Of a stretch of 64,000 nt of DNA, positions 45,101-57,054 are shown piece after piece. Under the pieces are notes generated by a model. It did no database searches. It had not been told where the DNA came from and worked only from the letters and a program-made list of their open reading frames with translations. The stretch covers positions 12,551,971-12,615,970 of the forward strand of contig OZ025257.1 in assembly GCA_964019135.1 (NCBI GenBank), in the 5' to 3' direction. This stretch comes from Arenicola marina (Eukaryota; Annelida; Polychaeta; Arenicolidae). Both the position numbers and the translations under genes were made by a program. Within the stretch, counting starts at the first letter, position 1, and every line of letters starts with the position of its first letter.

Positions 45101-48100
45101 TGAAGCAGACAACATCCGGTTTTCCTGCTTTGTCTGCCAGAAAGCGTGTTACACGGAATCGGACTACTGGCTCCATCTGGAGCTGCACAGGGTCTGGCAG
45201 CCTGATCTGGATCGCGGCGGTCCTTCTCCCGCCAACCTGTTCTGCACTCCCGACGAGGAAGCCATGGTCCGGAGCGGAAGGCCTCTGGATCAACCTGGAG
45301 TGCAGGGCAGGCAATCCCCCAGCGAGTCCCCACAGGACCCAACTGCCACAGCTCCACATGAAGCAACCCCTAATGGATTGATAAGCTCAGCATCACCACT
45401 CGGATCGCGGATCCAGGATCGAATTCATCCAAATCTGGATTTAATATCCCTCGATCCGGAACAACAGAAAAGAGCGATGTTAAGCGGCCAAATGATGGAG
45501 CTCCAGCAACCACCATCGACTGGAAGCGCGACGGATCCAGGATTGTCGACGGACCAGGTACCTTTGGCTGGCGGCGCTCCGGTGAGCCAGAAGGAGCAGA
45601 TTAGCATCAGTTTGGTGTTCAGCTTTCTGTGCGAGACGACTTCGGACGAGACGTCGCACACGGCGGGTCTCTTCTTGTCGGAGACCTGTGGGGATGAGGC
45701 CAAGGGGAACACGCAAGAAACGGACGGTAGCAAGAGGGATAACAATGCCAGTAGCAGTAGCCGTGCCATCTGCAGCAGCAGCTCGCTAGCAGCCGGTTCA
45801 GTGACCCATGTGCACAGCTCACTCTCAAATCTCGCGGTAACGGAAGGTAATACTATCGCGCGACAAGTCACCGTGGACGATCATGTAGGGGTCCAGGGAG
45901 AGACCGTGGGTGCTGGTGAGAGTGTGGTTATGATGGCTCTTGGTGAGAGCGCCGATCCGAGTGTGAATATGGCCGAGGCTGTCACTTCGGAGGAGAATGT
46001 TGCGACCATACATGAGGATACTGGCGCTTCGGATAAGACTGTGGCTCCGAGTGCGACAGGGACTGTCCCGGCTCCAGGAGAAACGAAAACGGAAACTCTC
46101 TTGCGAACAAATGAAAATATCGTCCGGGTTGCCAAGGAGACGACGCAGGATGAGGTCTCCAGCGCTGAGAGCTGGTATGAGGAGATCTCGGGAGAAGACG
46201 ATCCGACGACAGAGGCGGCGACGGGGAAAGATGCACCCGGGAAAAAACCCAAACCGGCCTGTCCCTATTGCACACGAACCTTCCCCTCATTGGAAGCATC
46301 CTACAGGCACAAAATATCGGGCCATAAACTGAAACTGGCCTTTCGCTGCGTGAAAGAATCTTGCCGGCGGACGTTCGAGCGGGCCCCCGAGTACGAGGCA
46401 CATGCCGGGGAGCACCCCCAGCTGGCGGTGATTTGCGCCGTGTGCAACGAGCACACCGGGGACATGCACAGCATGGCGACCCACAAGGCTCTGCTCCACC
46501 GGCGGGCCGGCCAGGTCTCCAACCGCTGCACCGTCTGCAAGAAGACGTTCGCCTCTGAGCAGGGTTACCTGGAGCACGTCAGTACGGCGCCCGGTCACCA
46601 CGACTGCGTCGACTGTGGCCGGGTCTTCCGCTGCGCCGCCATGTTGACGGACCACCGCCTGGTGCACAGCGACTCCCGGCGCTTTCTCTGCGACACCTGC
46701 GGCAACTCCTTCAAGACCCGCCTGGCGCTCAGTCGACATCTGCTGACGCACAACCCGGCGCAGGTAAGCGTAGCTCTGACGTCACATGCCTTTGGGCCTG
46801 AGTGTTGTCATTTTGTTTGTAAGTTGCAAGCGCGAGTATTTATGTTTGAGCAAACGTTTACCCTTTTCCTTAAACATTTGAACTATTTTTTTTTCGTATA
46901 AATGAGCTTCCCGTAATTTGTTTGTAAGTTACAAGTGCGCTTACATATTTATTTTGGGCCAATGTATACTCATTTCATTAGCAAATTGAACTACAATTTT
47001 CCATGCGGAGGAGCTTCCCAAATTTCAGGCTCAGCTGCAGATTAACACAGGTCATGGCTTTGACCCCTGCAAATTTCACCCAACCGCATTCCATTGTCCG
47101 GGGGCGTTCCGTAGCTCAACCTGGCCGTCGTGTGCACAAAATCCAGCGTTTCATTAAAAAAATTGATTTAATAAAAGTGTTTTTATTAAAATTTATTTGA
47201 CGATGATAACCAGTTCTTTCCCTTCCCTCTTTACCATACCTGTAGGTTCACGCCTGCGAGGTGTGTGGCGCGGAGTTCAACAAGAGAGAGCACCTAAACA
47301 GACACTTGACGACTCACAGTGACTCCAAACCCTTTGCCTGTGACGTCTGCAGCAAGCGCTTCAAGCGTGTCGACAAACTGCGGGACCACAAGAAGGTTCA
47401 TTCCGACGCCAAGCCTTACAACTGTCACATCTGTGGTCGGCGGTAAGTGCCATTACGCACAGTGTAGTGGAACCTGTCACGGTTGTGTGTATACACTGTA
47501 CATACCTTAACTTGCGTTTGTGAAGCCTCTGTGAAGCCGCATACACATATTATTGGGAGTCACACCCGGACTTTGGCCTCGAAACGTGGTCTCCATGCAC
47601 CTATTTCCCGAGAACTACATGCTTCAAACCGCACTTGGAGTTTGGCATCTCTCGACTACACCCCTACTCCTACTTATATATTGGGGCCGGCGCGATTGCT
47701 CAGTGGGTTAGAGCGCTCGCAGTGAGTGCTCTGGCCATCTGAGAGCGTAACGGCACGTGGATCGGTGGTTCGAACCCTACTGTGGCCATGTCTGTGTGGT
47801 CGCAAGATAAAGAACCCATGTCTTTCTTCGTAAAGAGTAGGGGGTTACCCCCGGGGACATGGCTCCACTCTCCCTTCCTTCTCCCATTGACGCGATATGA
47901 CCAAAAGTGGTTAAAGCGTCCTGAATATAGAACCAACCAACCTACGTATACATTAGAATCCGTGACAGTTTGCGGTACATATATTTACGCCAGGGCCCGT
48001 GTTGTCCAACACTGTACGATGTCGTAGAGGGCCGATCTCTCGTAGTCATGGTATATGACATCGCGTCATTCGAGAATACGTACCCTATGGAATAGATGAA

Positions 48101-50366
48101 GAAACACTTGGCTCCCAATGTTAAGAAAAACTTTAAGGTCCAAATAAGGTGTCTATGGTAAGCTAGCAATCAATCATATAGATTTTACATGCCTCATTAA
48201 CTCGGTTGGATGCTTTATTCTTCTCGCACTCACTTAGTGTCCAGTGACACCATGTCGTGGATAAACCCATCTCGCACTCTGTGAATATTTCCAGTCATAC
48301 AAATTGTCACCCCTCATTGTGAAGATGCGGTTCGTGCAAGAAAATGCATATGACATTGCTTATAAATCCTTCCGACAGGCTGTGGGGGACTAGTGCTCAG
48401 ATGCGACCATCTCCCACTCGATCCAATCCAATGCCTTATGCATATCATCCGAGTGACGGATACCAGCACAGATTTTGGTGTTCATTATCATTATTATCTT
48501 TATTCGTACGAATAAAAGCATGCGCACAGTGAGTTCCGCACGTATAAGTGTCAAAAAGTGACATATTCAAGCTGTACAAATAAAATTAAGGGTTGATAAA
48601 CCCGCCCTCCTTTGATTCCTGATTGCAGGTACCGTAATAGAGACGGCCTGAGCTACCACCTGCGGAGCCACGAGCGGGAGCAGAAGTTTGTGTGTGACGT
48701 ATGCGGCGTGCCCTTCACGCGGCCCGGCCAGCGCAAGAAGCACATGGAGCAGGTGCACGAGGTGCGCTTCAAGCGCAACCATCTGTATCCGTGCGGGGAG
48801 TGCCCCGCCACCTTCAAGCAGCCGGACCGGGTGCGGCGCCACCACGAGGTGGACCACCAGCTACCCGTGGAGTGGCGCCACCGCTGCCCCGTCTGCCTGA
48901 TGGGCTTCACCCGCGCCCGGGCGCTAAAGAATCACGTGGCGAAGCACCATTGCAAGGTGGCGTCACCACCCTCGTCCTCAGCGGCGGCGGCGGCGGGCCA
49001 GGGGAACGCGGCGGCTGCCTCGGTGGGGGAGTTTCTCAACGGGTGGTTGGGAATGCCGGAGACGGGAGGAGGAGAGGGTGGAGAGAAGGGTGGGTCGTCT
49101 GGTGGGGTGGTGGGTGGGGTGGTGGTGGAGGCCTGCGGGGTCCCGGGGGCCCCGGCGTTAGAGCTGCAGGAATATCCGGGTCCCGGCGGCGCGGGAAGCA
49201 CCGACCACGTGGCGCACGCGGCGCATCACCACGTAGTGGGAAGTAACGTCAGCGGGTTTCACGTCGTGGACGTGGAGGTGTGTGGTGGGGTTGGCGGTGG
49301 TGGTGGTGTTGGGGGATCTTCTGGGGCAGTGGCGATGGAGGTGGCGCCATCTCCCGCGGTAGATGGCGCTGCGATGATGGCTGCGGGGTCTTCGGATCCA
49401 ATGGGCAACCAGCAGCGATTTAAGGGCGGGGTGAGCGATAATAGGGTGGTTAGTGTGATGGCGGCCGCGAAGAGGCCTCTGGCTTCCCCGACGGGTGTGG
49501 AGTGGATGACTAGCACGGTGACCCACACCCAGCACCCGGTCGCCGCTCGCTACGTCACCGCTGGGAGGGAGACCCACCACCTAGGACTAACCAGCGTGGA
49601 AAGTCACGAACTGGTTACCATGACACCCGCCGACAAAACTGATTTGGTATCCATGGCGACCAGTGACGTAGTCGACGTAGCGGGGTTGATGTCGACGGGT
49701 GTGATGCTGTCGGATGGGGTGGGTGGCGCGACCCTGGTGCCCCAGGAGCAGTGGATTCACCACACCCCCAGGGTGGACTCCCCGGGCTTGCAGGCGGCAC
49801 CCTCCCCCCAGGTCACCCAGATCAGCCGCCCCACCCTGCTGGCTCTCCTCTCGCGCTCCGGCGAGGGGCTCGGCTACCAGCTGCAGGCCTCGTCGTCCCA
49901 GCAACCCCAACCCCAACCCCAGTCCTTGGTCAGCCCCGGCGCACCCCTCACCCACATCCCCCACTCTTACTCCCAGGGTGAGATCCTACAGCTGGTGACT
50001 GTCGACGGCCACGACCTCTCCGCTGCCCAGGCCTCTCACCCCGGTGGCGCCCTCTTCATGGTGGAGACTGCGCCGCATCGGCCACTAGAGGGCGATGCGG
50101 AGCACGGGGTTCTGACGAAGCTCGACATGAGCAACGCGGGGACTTTTGACACCAATGGAGCCCACGAGATCGCCGAGCCCCCTGCCTACACCACAGCCGC
50201 CGGCAAGGGTGCCCCGCCCCTGTACAGCCACCCCGCACACAACCCCCAACTGTACGGGGTCACGACCGCCAACACCCTGACCCTTCAGGACGCAATCCAA
50301 CTCTCCGCCCCCTCCGGCCCCCTCACCAACCTTCTCCCCCCCTACCTGAATTTAGACTCTCAGTAA
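42124..50366 (+). CDS. ZNF341: ZNF341-like multi-zinc-finger protein, four coding exons
   Basis: This is a predicted nuclear DNA-binding protein. Exons 42124-42172, 42340-46763, 47246-47442 and 48629-50366 join in phase to 6408 nt, giving 2135 aa. Three features recall human ZNF341: an N-terminal finger after an acidic DEED stretch (CGRCKAVF...THKKNKSC, residues 24-46); a finger with CxxxxC spacing (CVKESCRRTF); and the block LEHVSTAPGHHDCVDCGRVF matching [21 protein letters not shown]. These sit in the same order at about residues 1324-1480, with more C2H2 fingers to about 1665. The middle adds other fingers, three AT-hooks (GRP cores at about 195, 425, 473) and low-complexity linkers, so it is over twice the human length (about 850 aa). 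The C-terminal 470 residues have no fingers and are rich in Gly, Val, Gln and Pro. Vertebrate ZNF341 activates STAT3 and STAT1 promoters; function here is inference. Another C2H2 family is possible. Confidence 0.68.
42340..46763 (+). CDS. ZNF341: ZNF341-like large exon 2 (acidic and AT-hook region, several finger clusters)
   Basis: This 4424-nt exon has acceptor CCACTCTTTCAG and donor CAG followed by GTAAGC at 46764. It encodes residues 17-1491. In order: N-terminal finger (24-46); a long charged region with AT-hooks RVRGRPSGR, RRRRGRPKKS and RRRGRPRK; a Glu-rich stretch at about 43420-43480; fingers CPECPFFCD, CGQCHVPF, CRKCDCKF, CRFCGRWF, CSHCGSHF, CSDCGTTF, CGVCRRTY and CFVCQKAC; a Ser/Glu/Val-rich linker; then the ZNF341-type finger block. 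An apparent upstream start at 42255 reads through intron and is not used. Confidence 0.85.
46764..47245 (+). other. ZNF341-like intron 2
   Basis: 482-bp AT-rich intron with GTAAGC donor and TGTAG acceptor. A roughly 50-bp phrase occurs twice: TTTGTTTGTAAGTTGCAAGC at 46813 and TTTGTTTGTAAGTTACAAGT at 46917. Confidence 0.75.
47246..47442 (+). CDS. ZNF341: ZNF341-like exon 3 (two and a half C2H2 fingers)
   Basis: This 197-nt exon has acceptor ACCTGTAG and donor GTAAGT at 47443. It encodes VHACEVCGAEF...HLTTH, then a TGEKP-like linker (SDSKPFAC), a finger CDVCSKRFKRVDKLRDH, a second linker (SDAKPYNC) and the start of a third finger, CHICGRR. The third finger is completed by exon 4 (YRNRDGLSYHLRSH) through a phase-2 junction restoring Arg. 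Confidence 0.88.
47443..48628 (+). other. ZNF341-like intron 3
   Basis: 1186 bp holding SINE copy C; otherwise unique sequence. Confidence 0.8.
47684..47942 (+). mobile_element. tRNA-derived SINE, copy C (in ZNF341-like intron 3)
   Basis: This is the best-preserved copy. A-box GATTGCTCAGTGGGTTAGAG, B-box GGTTCGAACCC, body AAAGAACCCATGTCTTTCTT, palindrome GGGGGTTACCCCC, then GACGCGATATGACC, GTGGTTAAAGCGTCCTGAAT and a short AACC repeat tail (AACCAACCAACC), typical of a SINE 3' end. Confidence 0.82.
48629..50366 (+). CDS. ZNF341: ZNF341-like last coding exon (final fingers and C-terminal tail)
   Basis: This 1738-nt exon follows acceptor CTGATTGCAG. It completes one finger, then encodes CDVCGVPFTRPGQRKKH, CGECPATFKQPDRVRRHH and CPVCLMGFTRARALKNH (to about residue 1665). 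The remaining 470 residues have no finger, with Gly/Val/Ala-rich, Gln/Pro-rich and His-rich stretches and a QGEILQLVTVDGHDL segment, possibly an activation region. The stop is TAA at 50364-50366. Confidence 0.88.
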
Positions 50367-50541
50367 AATTATTGAATGATGTCAATGAAATGCAAGATTA
50401 TAATTGTTATTATACATTATTTATCCTTCTTATGTCCTTCTTACCGCGATCAACTTTTTTTGTCATTCTTCTTTGGTATAATTTATGGTAAGTATCTCGA
50501 GGCTATATAAATCTTGAAACTGCTATTTGAAGTCAGTGATA

Positions 50542-50547
50542 AATAAA
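50542..50547 (+). terminator. Poly(A) signal of the ZNF341-like gene
   Basis: AATAAA lies about 176 bp after the stop at 50366, followed by a T/G-rich stretch near 50569-50590 (TGTAAAAGTTGTTTCTTT). This is the usual layout of a cleavage and polyadenylation site. Confidence 0.6.
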
Positions 50548-51933
50548 TCTACATTTGCTCCTGTGTAAAAGTTGTTTCTTTATGTTTTGACATCCTGCGC
50601 GTTATCTGATGGTTCAAATATATCTTATGTTATATTAACTAAAGGTGAAAATATCGATGATTTTTCTCGCGTGACTTCCTCTGGGCCAACCCATTACGCG
50701 TCTACCTACACGTACCCAATTACGTCAAATAAATATTCTTCAAAACAAATTAAAAATGTCCTACTGTCATGTCATTTTACGTCTTTGCAAGCAGTTAATA
50801 GAATAGTTAACAGAATCTAACGAGTCGTTTTCAAAATTTAATGGTTTATGTTGAAAAACTGCTAATGACAGACATAAAGATTTCCACAGCTTCTAAGTGC
50901 AGCTCGTATACATGGTGTCCTTTTTTAAAAACACTTTTTTGTCCCATTTAGATTCAACATTTGCAAATTATTAAAGTATGATTTATTAAAGTTTTATTTA
51001 ACGTTAATTTCGAACAATATCGCTGATCACCTTGAGCAAGTTCTGCCAGCCGTGACCATTCTAGTGTGATGTGATGTAGCAAAGAATTGTAAAAAGTATA
51101 TCGACGACTTGGAGACACCATTCGGCGTTTAGGGACAAGGAGAACACCTGGGACCATGCTTTATCGTGGCAGGGGCGGGATCCGGGGGTGGGAGGAGTGG
51201 GGCGGTGTTATGGGTGAGGGGCTAGAGGGGGGGGGGTGTCCATCGGGATGCTGCTAGGAGGGGTGTGGAAACATACCGTGTGTGGCGGGGTGGAGGTGGG
51301 GCTTAGCGTCTTATAAAAAGACGAAGAGGGTATGGACGCGGAGGAAGAGAGGGGAGATGAAAAGAAGCAGGAGAAGAAAAAGAAGCAAAATGAGTCTGGA
51401 GAGGAGCAGGAACAGGAGGGGTGGGGTGGGAGGAGGGACCAGGGGGCGGGTGGAGGCTATATGGCGGCGATACCATCGGGCCCAGTCGCCACCCGCTAGA
51501 GACTGATCCACCCCTGGGCAGACCTATCTCCGTGCCAGAACTGCCGTCCACCAGATGAGCGCTGCGGAGGCGATAGGGGCGATTGATGGGGGCGGGCTGC
51601 AAATTTTTCATAAATATTAATGGTTGGCCAATAGGAGGGGTGGCGATACTTATCAGTCCACCTCGCTACAGCCCCTCCTGCGACTTACGCTATCGGGGCC
51701 GGCTAGCGGGGTGTGTGGCCGTGCAGGCAGGTAGAAACTAAACTCCTACTGGTTAGTTATCACCAGCAAGAATCAATCACTGTCCAGGGAGAACAAGCTT
51801 TCGCACACGGCACATTATCAATCAGTGTCGGGGATGGGTGGAGACGGACTGTGCGGTGGCATTGGCGATGTTTTACGCCCAGGTCGTCCTGACGCTTCAC
51901 CCAGTGTCATCGATCAGCTCGCACAGATAGGAC

Positions 51934-51936
<3 letters not shown>

Positions 51937-51975
<39 letters not shown>
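51937..51975. repeat. (AT)n microsatellite
   Basis: Uninterrupted AT dinucleotide run of about 38 bp after GGACAG, in the interval between the ZNF341-like gene and NKIRAS. Confidence 0.9.
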
Positions 51976-51977
<2 letters not shown>

Positions 51978-52303
51978 CAAATGTTGCATGAGAACCGTAA
52001 AAAAATCCACATTATCCACTTTTGTATATTATTCACAAAAATGTCATTTCCGGTCTTCAAGCGCGGCGCCGCTAAAAAAAAAAGCAGAATGCTTGCAGTT
52101 AATGACTTGCTGAAGCCTGATTGGCTTGCTCAATAATCGCAACATAAGTGTTGATTATTGCGATGATATAGGTATATATGCCCTTCGAAAAGAGTCAGTT
52201 TTGTTAAAATAGATGCATCTCGTCGGTTCATTTTTTTATACCCCCCCCCCCTCCCCTTCTCCGGTCGCCCCCCCCCCCCCCACCCCCCCGCCTTGTCAAA
52301 GTC

Positions 52304-52320
52304 CTGGATCCGCTCCGCTG
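52304..52320 (-). mobile_element. Solo transposon end, opposite orientation
   Basis: CTGGATCCGCTCCGCTG follows C-rich tracts. It is the reverse complement of the CAG-rich end with small changes, and faces away from the end at 52367. Confidence 0.3.
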
Positions 52321-52366
52321 AAGTTGGGCCAGTGAAAAGACCGAGCGGACCATCTATCTTAGCCTT

Positions 52367-52383
52367 CAGTGGCGGATCCAGTT
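52367..52383 (+). mobile_element. Solo transposon end, same family
   Basis: CAGTGGCGGATCCAGTT matches the left end of the MITE at 23289. No matching right end was found within about 1 kb. Confidence 0.4.
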
Positions 52384-53544
52384 TGTGGAAGCCTTCGTAA
52401 GATTAGCCGCAGATCAACAGGTGATGGGTTCGGTGGGTTAGATAATGTAAATTTTGCATTTACTTGCCTTTAAGGCAATCCTTCCGTCTTTGTCTCGCAA
52501 ACTCCTGGATTCGCATCTGCTTTTAGCCGTTACTGTGGTGATTAGATACGTCAGGGGGTGCAAAAGGGACGGAGAACGGAGCTCTAGGCCTATGCTGGAT
52601 ATCCCGATCTACTCTGCACAAGACGAGTTACTAGTATGGAGGGGGGGGGGGGGGGGTCAGTAATGTTACATAGACAAGACACTAACGCCTAGTGAAGTCG
52701 AACCCTGCAACTCGTGGCAGTCACATTTTATTAAAACAGCCGTGCAACTGCCCCAAATCGAGCCCGTTTTGTATTACTTCATACTGGGACATTAGAGTGG
52801 TTCCTTACAACAGGGGCTTGCAACTCGACCACAAAAAGGTTGACAAGAAAAAAAGTATCGAAAGAAAAGAAGAGAACTTGGCGAAAAGCGGAGCTCAACG
52901 GCCTGGTAATCATGGTAATCGCCCAGCTGACCCCAACCGCGGGGAGCTGGGGAAGATAAATAGTCACGTGACGCTATCGACGCTGACGGCGCGGCGTGAC
53001 CTCACTTCCGTCCGGTCAGGCGTCGAGCCCCGTGCGCTATCAATCACACGACCAGCGGCGGCGACCCGGGCGATAATGAAGGGTGGTGGGGGTACGTACG
53101 TGTGGTGGCGGCGTCGTCGTTCTCAGGTCCGGCCCTCCCCCGACCCCCCTTCCCCAGCCTCTCAATTGGCTTCACGGCTACAGGAAATGTAGGCAATGGG
53201 CCCTACGTTTCCTGAGCGTTTAATTAAAAGGATGGTTTGGATAATCGCGGTCGTTAAAGGGCGCCTAAATTTTGTCGCTAACCGCGTGCGTAAGACTATT
53301 TTGTTTTCCTTTTTTTTTCGCCATTCGCTGATCCAGCGATGTTATAAAGGAGAGGGGGAGAGGGATAGCCAATGGTTAACTAATTAGAGATCTATTCCCA
53401 AATCACGAATATATTTTGTTCAAGAATAAAACTGTAGAAAGATAGCTATGACAACGTTCCGCATTGTACATTTTTGTCGTATGTGAATGCACTTTTGACT
53501 TATAATAAGAATGACTTACAATAACGAAGATCCGTGAATTCGAG

Positions 53545-55285
53545 CGGTAAAGGATGGCGTGAAGTGGTACATGGAGCCGTAAAGTGAAGAGATATGGGGC
53601 GGTAAGGGGTGACATGAAGCGAGATGTGGAGCAGTAAAGGGGGACGTCACGTGAGATATGGAGCGACAAAGAGTGACGCTAATTGAGATCTGGCGCTAAA
53701 GCGAGACGTGAAGTGAGCTTTGGGGCGGTAATGTGCGACGTGAAGAGATATGGGGCGGTAAAGGGTGATGTGAGGTCAGATATAGGGCGGTAATAAGCAT
53801 ATGCAGCAGTAAAGGGTGACGTAAAATGAAATACTGATAGAGCGGCAAAGGGTGACGTAAAGTGAAATACTGATAGGGCGGTAGAGGGTGACATGAGGTG
53901 AGATATGGGACCATAAAGGGTGACGTGAAGTGAGATATGGGACGATAAAGGGTGACGTGAAGTGAGGTATGGGAACATAAAGAGTGACGTGAAGTGAGGT
54001 ATGGAGCGGCAAAGGGTGACGTGAAGTGAGGTATGGAGCGGCAAAGGGTGACGTGAAGTGAGGTATGGGACGATAAAGAGTGACGTGAAGTGAGGTATGG
54101 AGCGGCAAAGGGTGACGTAAAGTGAGGTATGGGACGATAAAGAGTGACGTGAAGTGAGGTATGGAGCGGCAAAGGGTGACGTAAAGTGAGGTATGGAGCG
54201 GCAAAGGGTGACGTGAAGTGAGGTATGGGACGATAAAGAGTGACGTAAAGTGAGGTATGGAGCGGCAAAGGGTGACGTGAAGTGAGGTATGGGACGATAA
54301 AGAGTGACGTGAAGTGAGGTATGGGACGATAAAGGGTGACGTGAAGTGAGGTATGGGGCGGCAAAGGGTGACGTGAAGTGAGGTATGGGGCGGCAAAGGG
54401 TGACGTGAAGTGAGGTATGGGACGATAAAGAGTGAGGTGAAGTGAGGTATGGAGCGGCAAAGGGTGACGTGAAGTGAGGTATGGGACGATAAAGAGTGAC
54501 GTGAAGTGAGGTATGGGACGATAAAGGGTGACGTGAAGTGAGGTATGGAGCGGCAAAGGGTGACGTGAAGTGAGGTATGGAGCGGCAAAGGGTGACGTGA
54601 AGTGAGGTATGGAGCGGCAAAGGGTGACGTGAAGTGAGGTATGGGACGATAAAGAGTGACGTGAAGTGAGGTATGGGACGATAAAGAGTGACGTGAAGTG
54701 AGGTATGGAGCGGCAAAGGGTGACGTGAAGTGAGGTATGGGGCGGCAAAGGGTGACGTGAAGTGAGGTATGGGACGATAAAGAGTGACGTGAAGTGAGGT
54801 ATGGGACGATAAAGGGTGACGTGAAGTGAGGTATGGAGCGGCAAAGGGTGACGTGAAGTGAGGTATGGAGCGGCAAAGGGTGACGTAAAGTGAAATACTG
54901 ATAGGGCGGTAGAGGGTGACATGAGGTGAGATATGGGACCATAAAGGGTGACGTGAAGTGAGATATGGGACGATAAAGGGTGACGTGAAGTGAGGTATGG
55001 GAACGTAAAGGAGGGTGACGTGAAGTGAGGTATGGGACGATAAAGAGTGACGTGAAGTGAGGTATGGAGCGGCAAAGGGTGACGTAAAGTGAGGTATGGA
55101 GCGGCAAAGGGTGACGTGAAGTGAGGTATGGAGCGGCAAAGGGTGACGTGAAGTGAGGTATGGAGCGGCAAAGGGTGACGTAAAGTGAGGTATGGAGCGG
55201 CAAAGGGTGACGTGAAGTGAGGTATGGAGCGGCAAAGGGTGACGTGAAGTGAGGTATGGGGCGGCAAAGGGTGACGTGAAGTGAT
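53545..55285. repeat. 32-bp minisatellite between the ZNF341-like gene and NKIRAS
   Basis: About 54 units with the plus-strand core GTGACGTGAAGTGAGGTATG and an end of either GAGCGGCAAAGG or GGACGATAAAGA. The left edge (53545-53850) is degenerate, the centre is homogeneous and the right edge stops sharply at about 55285. A distinctive cassette (GAAATACTGATAGGGCGGTA and following) recurs 1028 bp apart, at about 53865 and 54893. The 32-bp period cycles all frames, so the minus-strand frames of over 500 codons are artefacts. Confidence 0.96.
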
Positions 55286-57054
55286 GCAGCAGAAGAAAGT
55301 TTCACCACATGATTTGTTTTGACTGCAACGGTACTTTCAGCCTATTTATCCTTATATTTCTAGGCTACATCGTGCCAGAGAACGTGACATAAAAAGACAT
55401 TCAGCTCCATTTCCAACATAAAATCATCATACTTCATACAACTTTTTATTTAGTCATATCAAGCAACAGTCATGCATATTTGTTCTATATTTTAAGTTTC
55501 AACCTTGGTGTGTGCGTCTGGAAACAAAAGTATACTACAGAACACAGTACCCGACTGTCCATAGTAAAGGTCAACATTACGACATGGGCAGAACAATAGA
55601 ACGTCTTTAGAACATAGCCCGCTTGTTCCGCGTTCGTCCTACGGATCAGTCCACCAGAAGACAGTTAAACCAAAGTTGGTTTATATATTGTCCTGTTGCT
55701 AATCATCTTTCATTTTCTTGAGGGCCATGACCCTTAGTGTTTTACCACGAAAGTAAGCAGAGTATGTCTAACGGGGCGAGCACCCCTGACAACATTATAA
55801 CGACAATACAATATCAGACGGCGAACCCAACACAGCGCCAGTAACATATAACGTTCCTTCTGGGTGAACGCTGCGGTTAGTACGGTAATCATTATCGACC
55901 AAGCGAAGGACGCCAAGGCAAGTAGGCTTTTTAACCGACCCATAGGTTGATTGACATCGTTAGTAAACGAGGAATGCGCCACTAACTTCGTGTCCGCAAA
56001 GTTAGAAGAGAAAACCAATGGTACACCAGTTTTATATTCCACTTACATGTTTGCCACTCAATGTGTTGTCCGGTATCATTTACCAGGGGGTCATTTCATT
56101 AAGATCTTGTAACTTTCGCTCGACTGGTTTAAAAGTATTCTTCGACCGAAGAGGAAAGAAAAATGTTTAATTTAATTACTGCAAAAGACGGCTGTAGCAT
56201 AAGAATCGCTGAAAAACGCATATTTACTTCGCTCATAAACTTCCAGTAAGTCCTTAAATTACCATGTAAAAGTGAGGGTTACTAGCTCATCAGTTTTAAT
56301 GAAACGATCACCAGGTCTAACAACCGGCATTTGACCGATGAAGGATGATTTGATGGGATGGATGACGACTAAGAGGAAATCTGGTTGGCGTGTGGTGGGA
56401 CTTGAGCCACCAATAAATGTGTAGCTCAGTCAGAGAGTTCAACGTCCTGCCTCCGGATAGTTATTCCTACCAACCAGACACAGATAAACAAGCACCAGAG
56501 GAAACGTCGACTAACACCACCGGATAAATAATGTACGATTCAACAGACAAGTAGTTAAAATATGGTGTTGCGATAGATACATAGTATAACATCTGGTGAG
56601 ATCGAACAAAACAAAGATGGCGGATGATTGATGTAGTTATCAATATGCACTTGTACTTCATGTCAGGCACCAGAAACATACAGAAATGTTACATTAACTG
56701 ACAAAACATAAAAATATATTACATTGACTGATAAAAAAAAAATGATAACAATGACTCATAAGTCACAACATAATTAATATTCTTATTACATATTTTAGAC
56801 TGACTAACAAGTCTTTGCCTGATTGTGAAGCGAAAAATAACGTAAACAGATACACCAGAGATTCACACACAAAAAGTGAGGATGACATCTGGTAACAATG
56901 ACACCATGACATCTGCGATATGTTGTTCTGAAAGCTTTGTCCCTCGGACCGGTACCTGGAGATCGTGTGCACACTCTATCCCCTCCCCTCTCCTCCCAGC
57001 CGCTCAAACCTCCACCATCTAGCTGTCGCGAGATCAATATTCGTTTGTAATTTA
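55286..57054. other. Tail-to-tail interval, right part
   Basis: Unique AT-rich sequence. A weak tRNA- or SINE-like patch at about 56335-56470 (TAGCTCAGTCAGAGAG) is too decayed to call. The part next to 57055 is probably the NKIRAS 3' UTR. Confidence 0.5.

Larger units (their letters stand above)
50548..53544. other. Tail-to-tail interval, left part
   Basis: G-rich stretch at 51170-51300, AT microsatellite, poly-C runs at 52240-52290 and solo transposon ends. No gene recognised. Confidence 0.6.

Noticed and set aside
53679-55308. Three overlapping minus-strand open frames of over 500 codons (LHVTLCRSIPHFTS-type repeats)
   Set aside because: They are the 32-bp minisatellite read in all three frames. 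The unit has no stop in any frame and its length is not a multiple of three, so open frames are automatic.
56335-56470. Possible tRNA or SINE with TAGCTCAGTCAGAGAG
   Set aside because: A-box-like and B-box-like parts lie on opposite strands and do not form one element.
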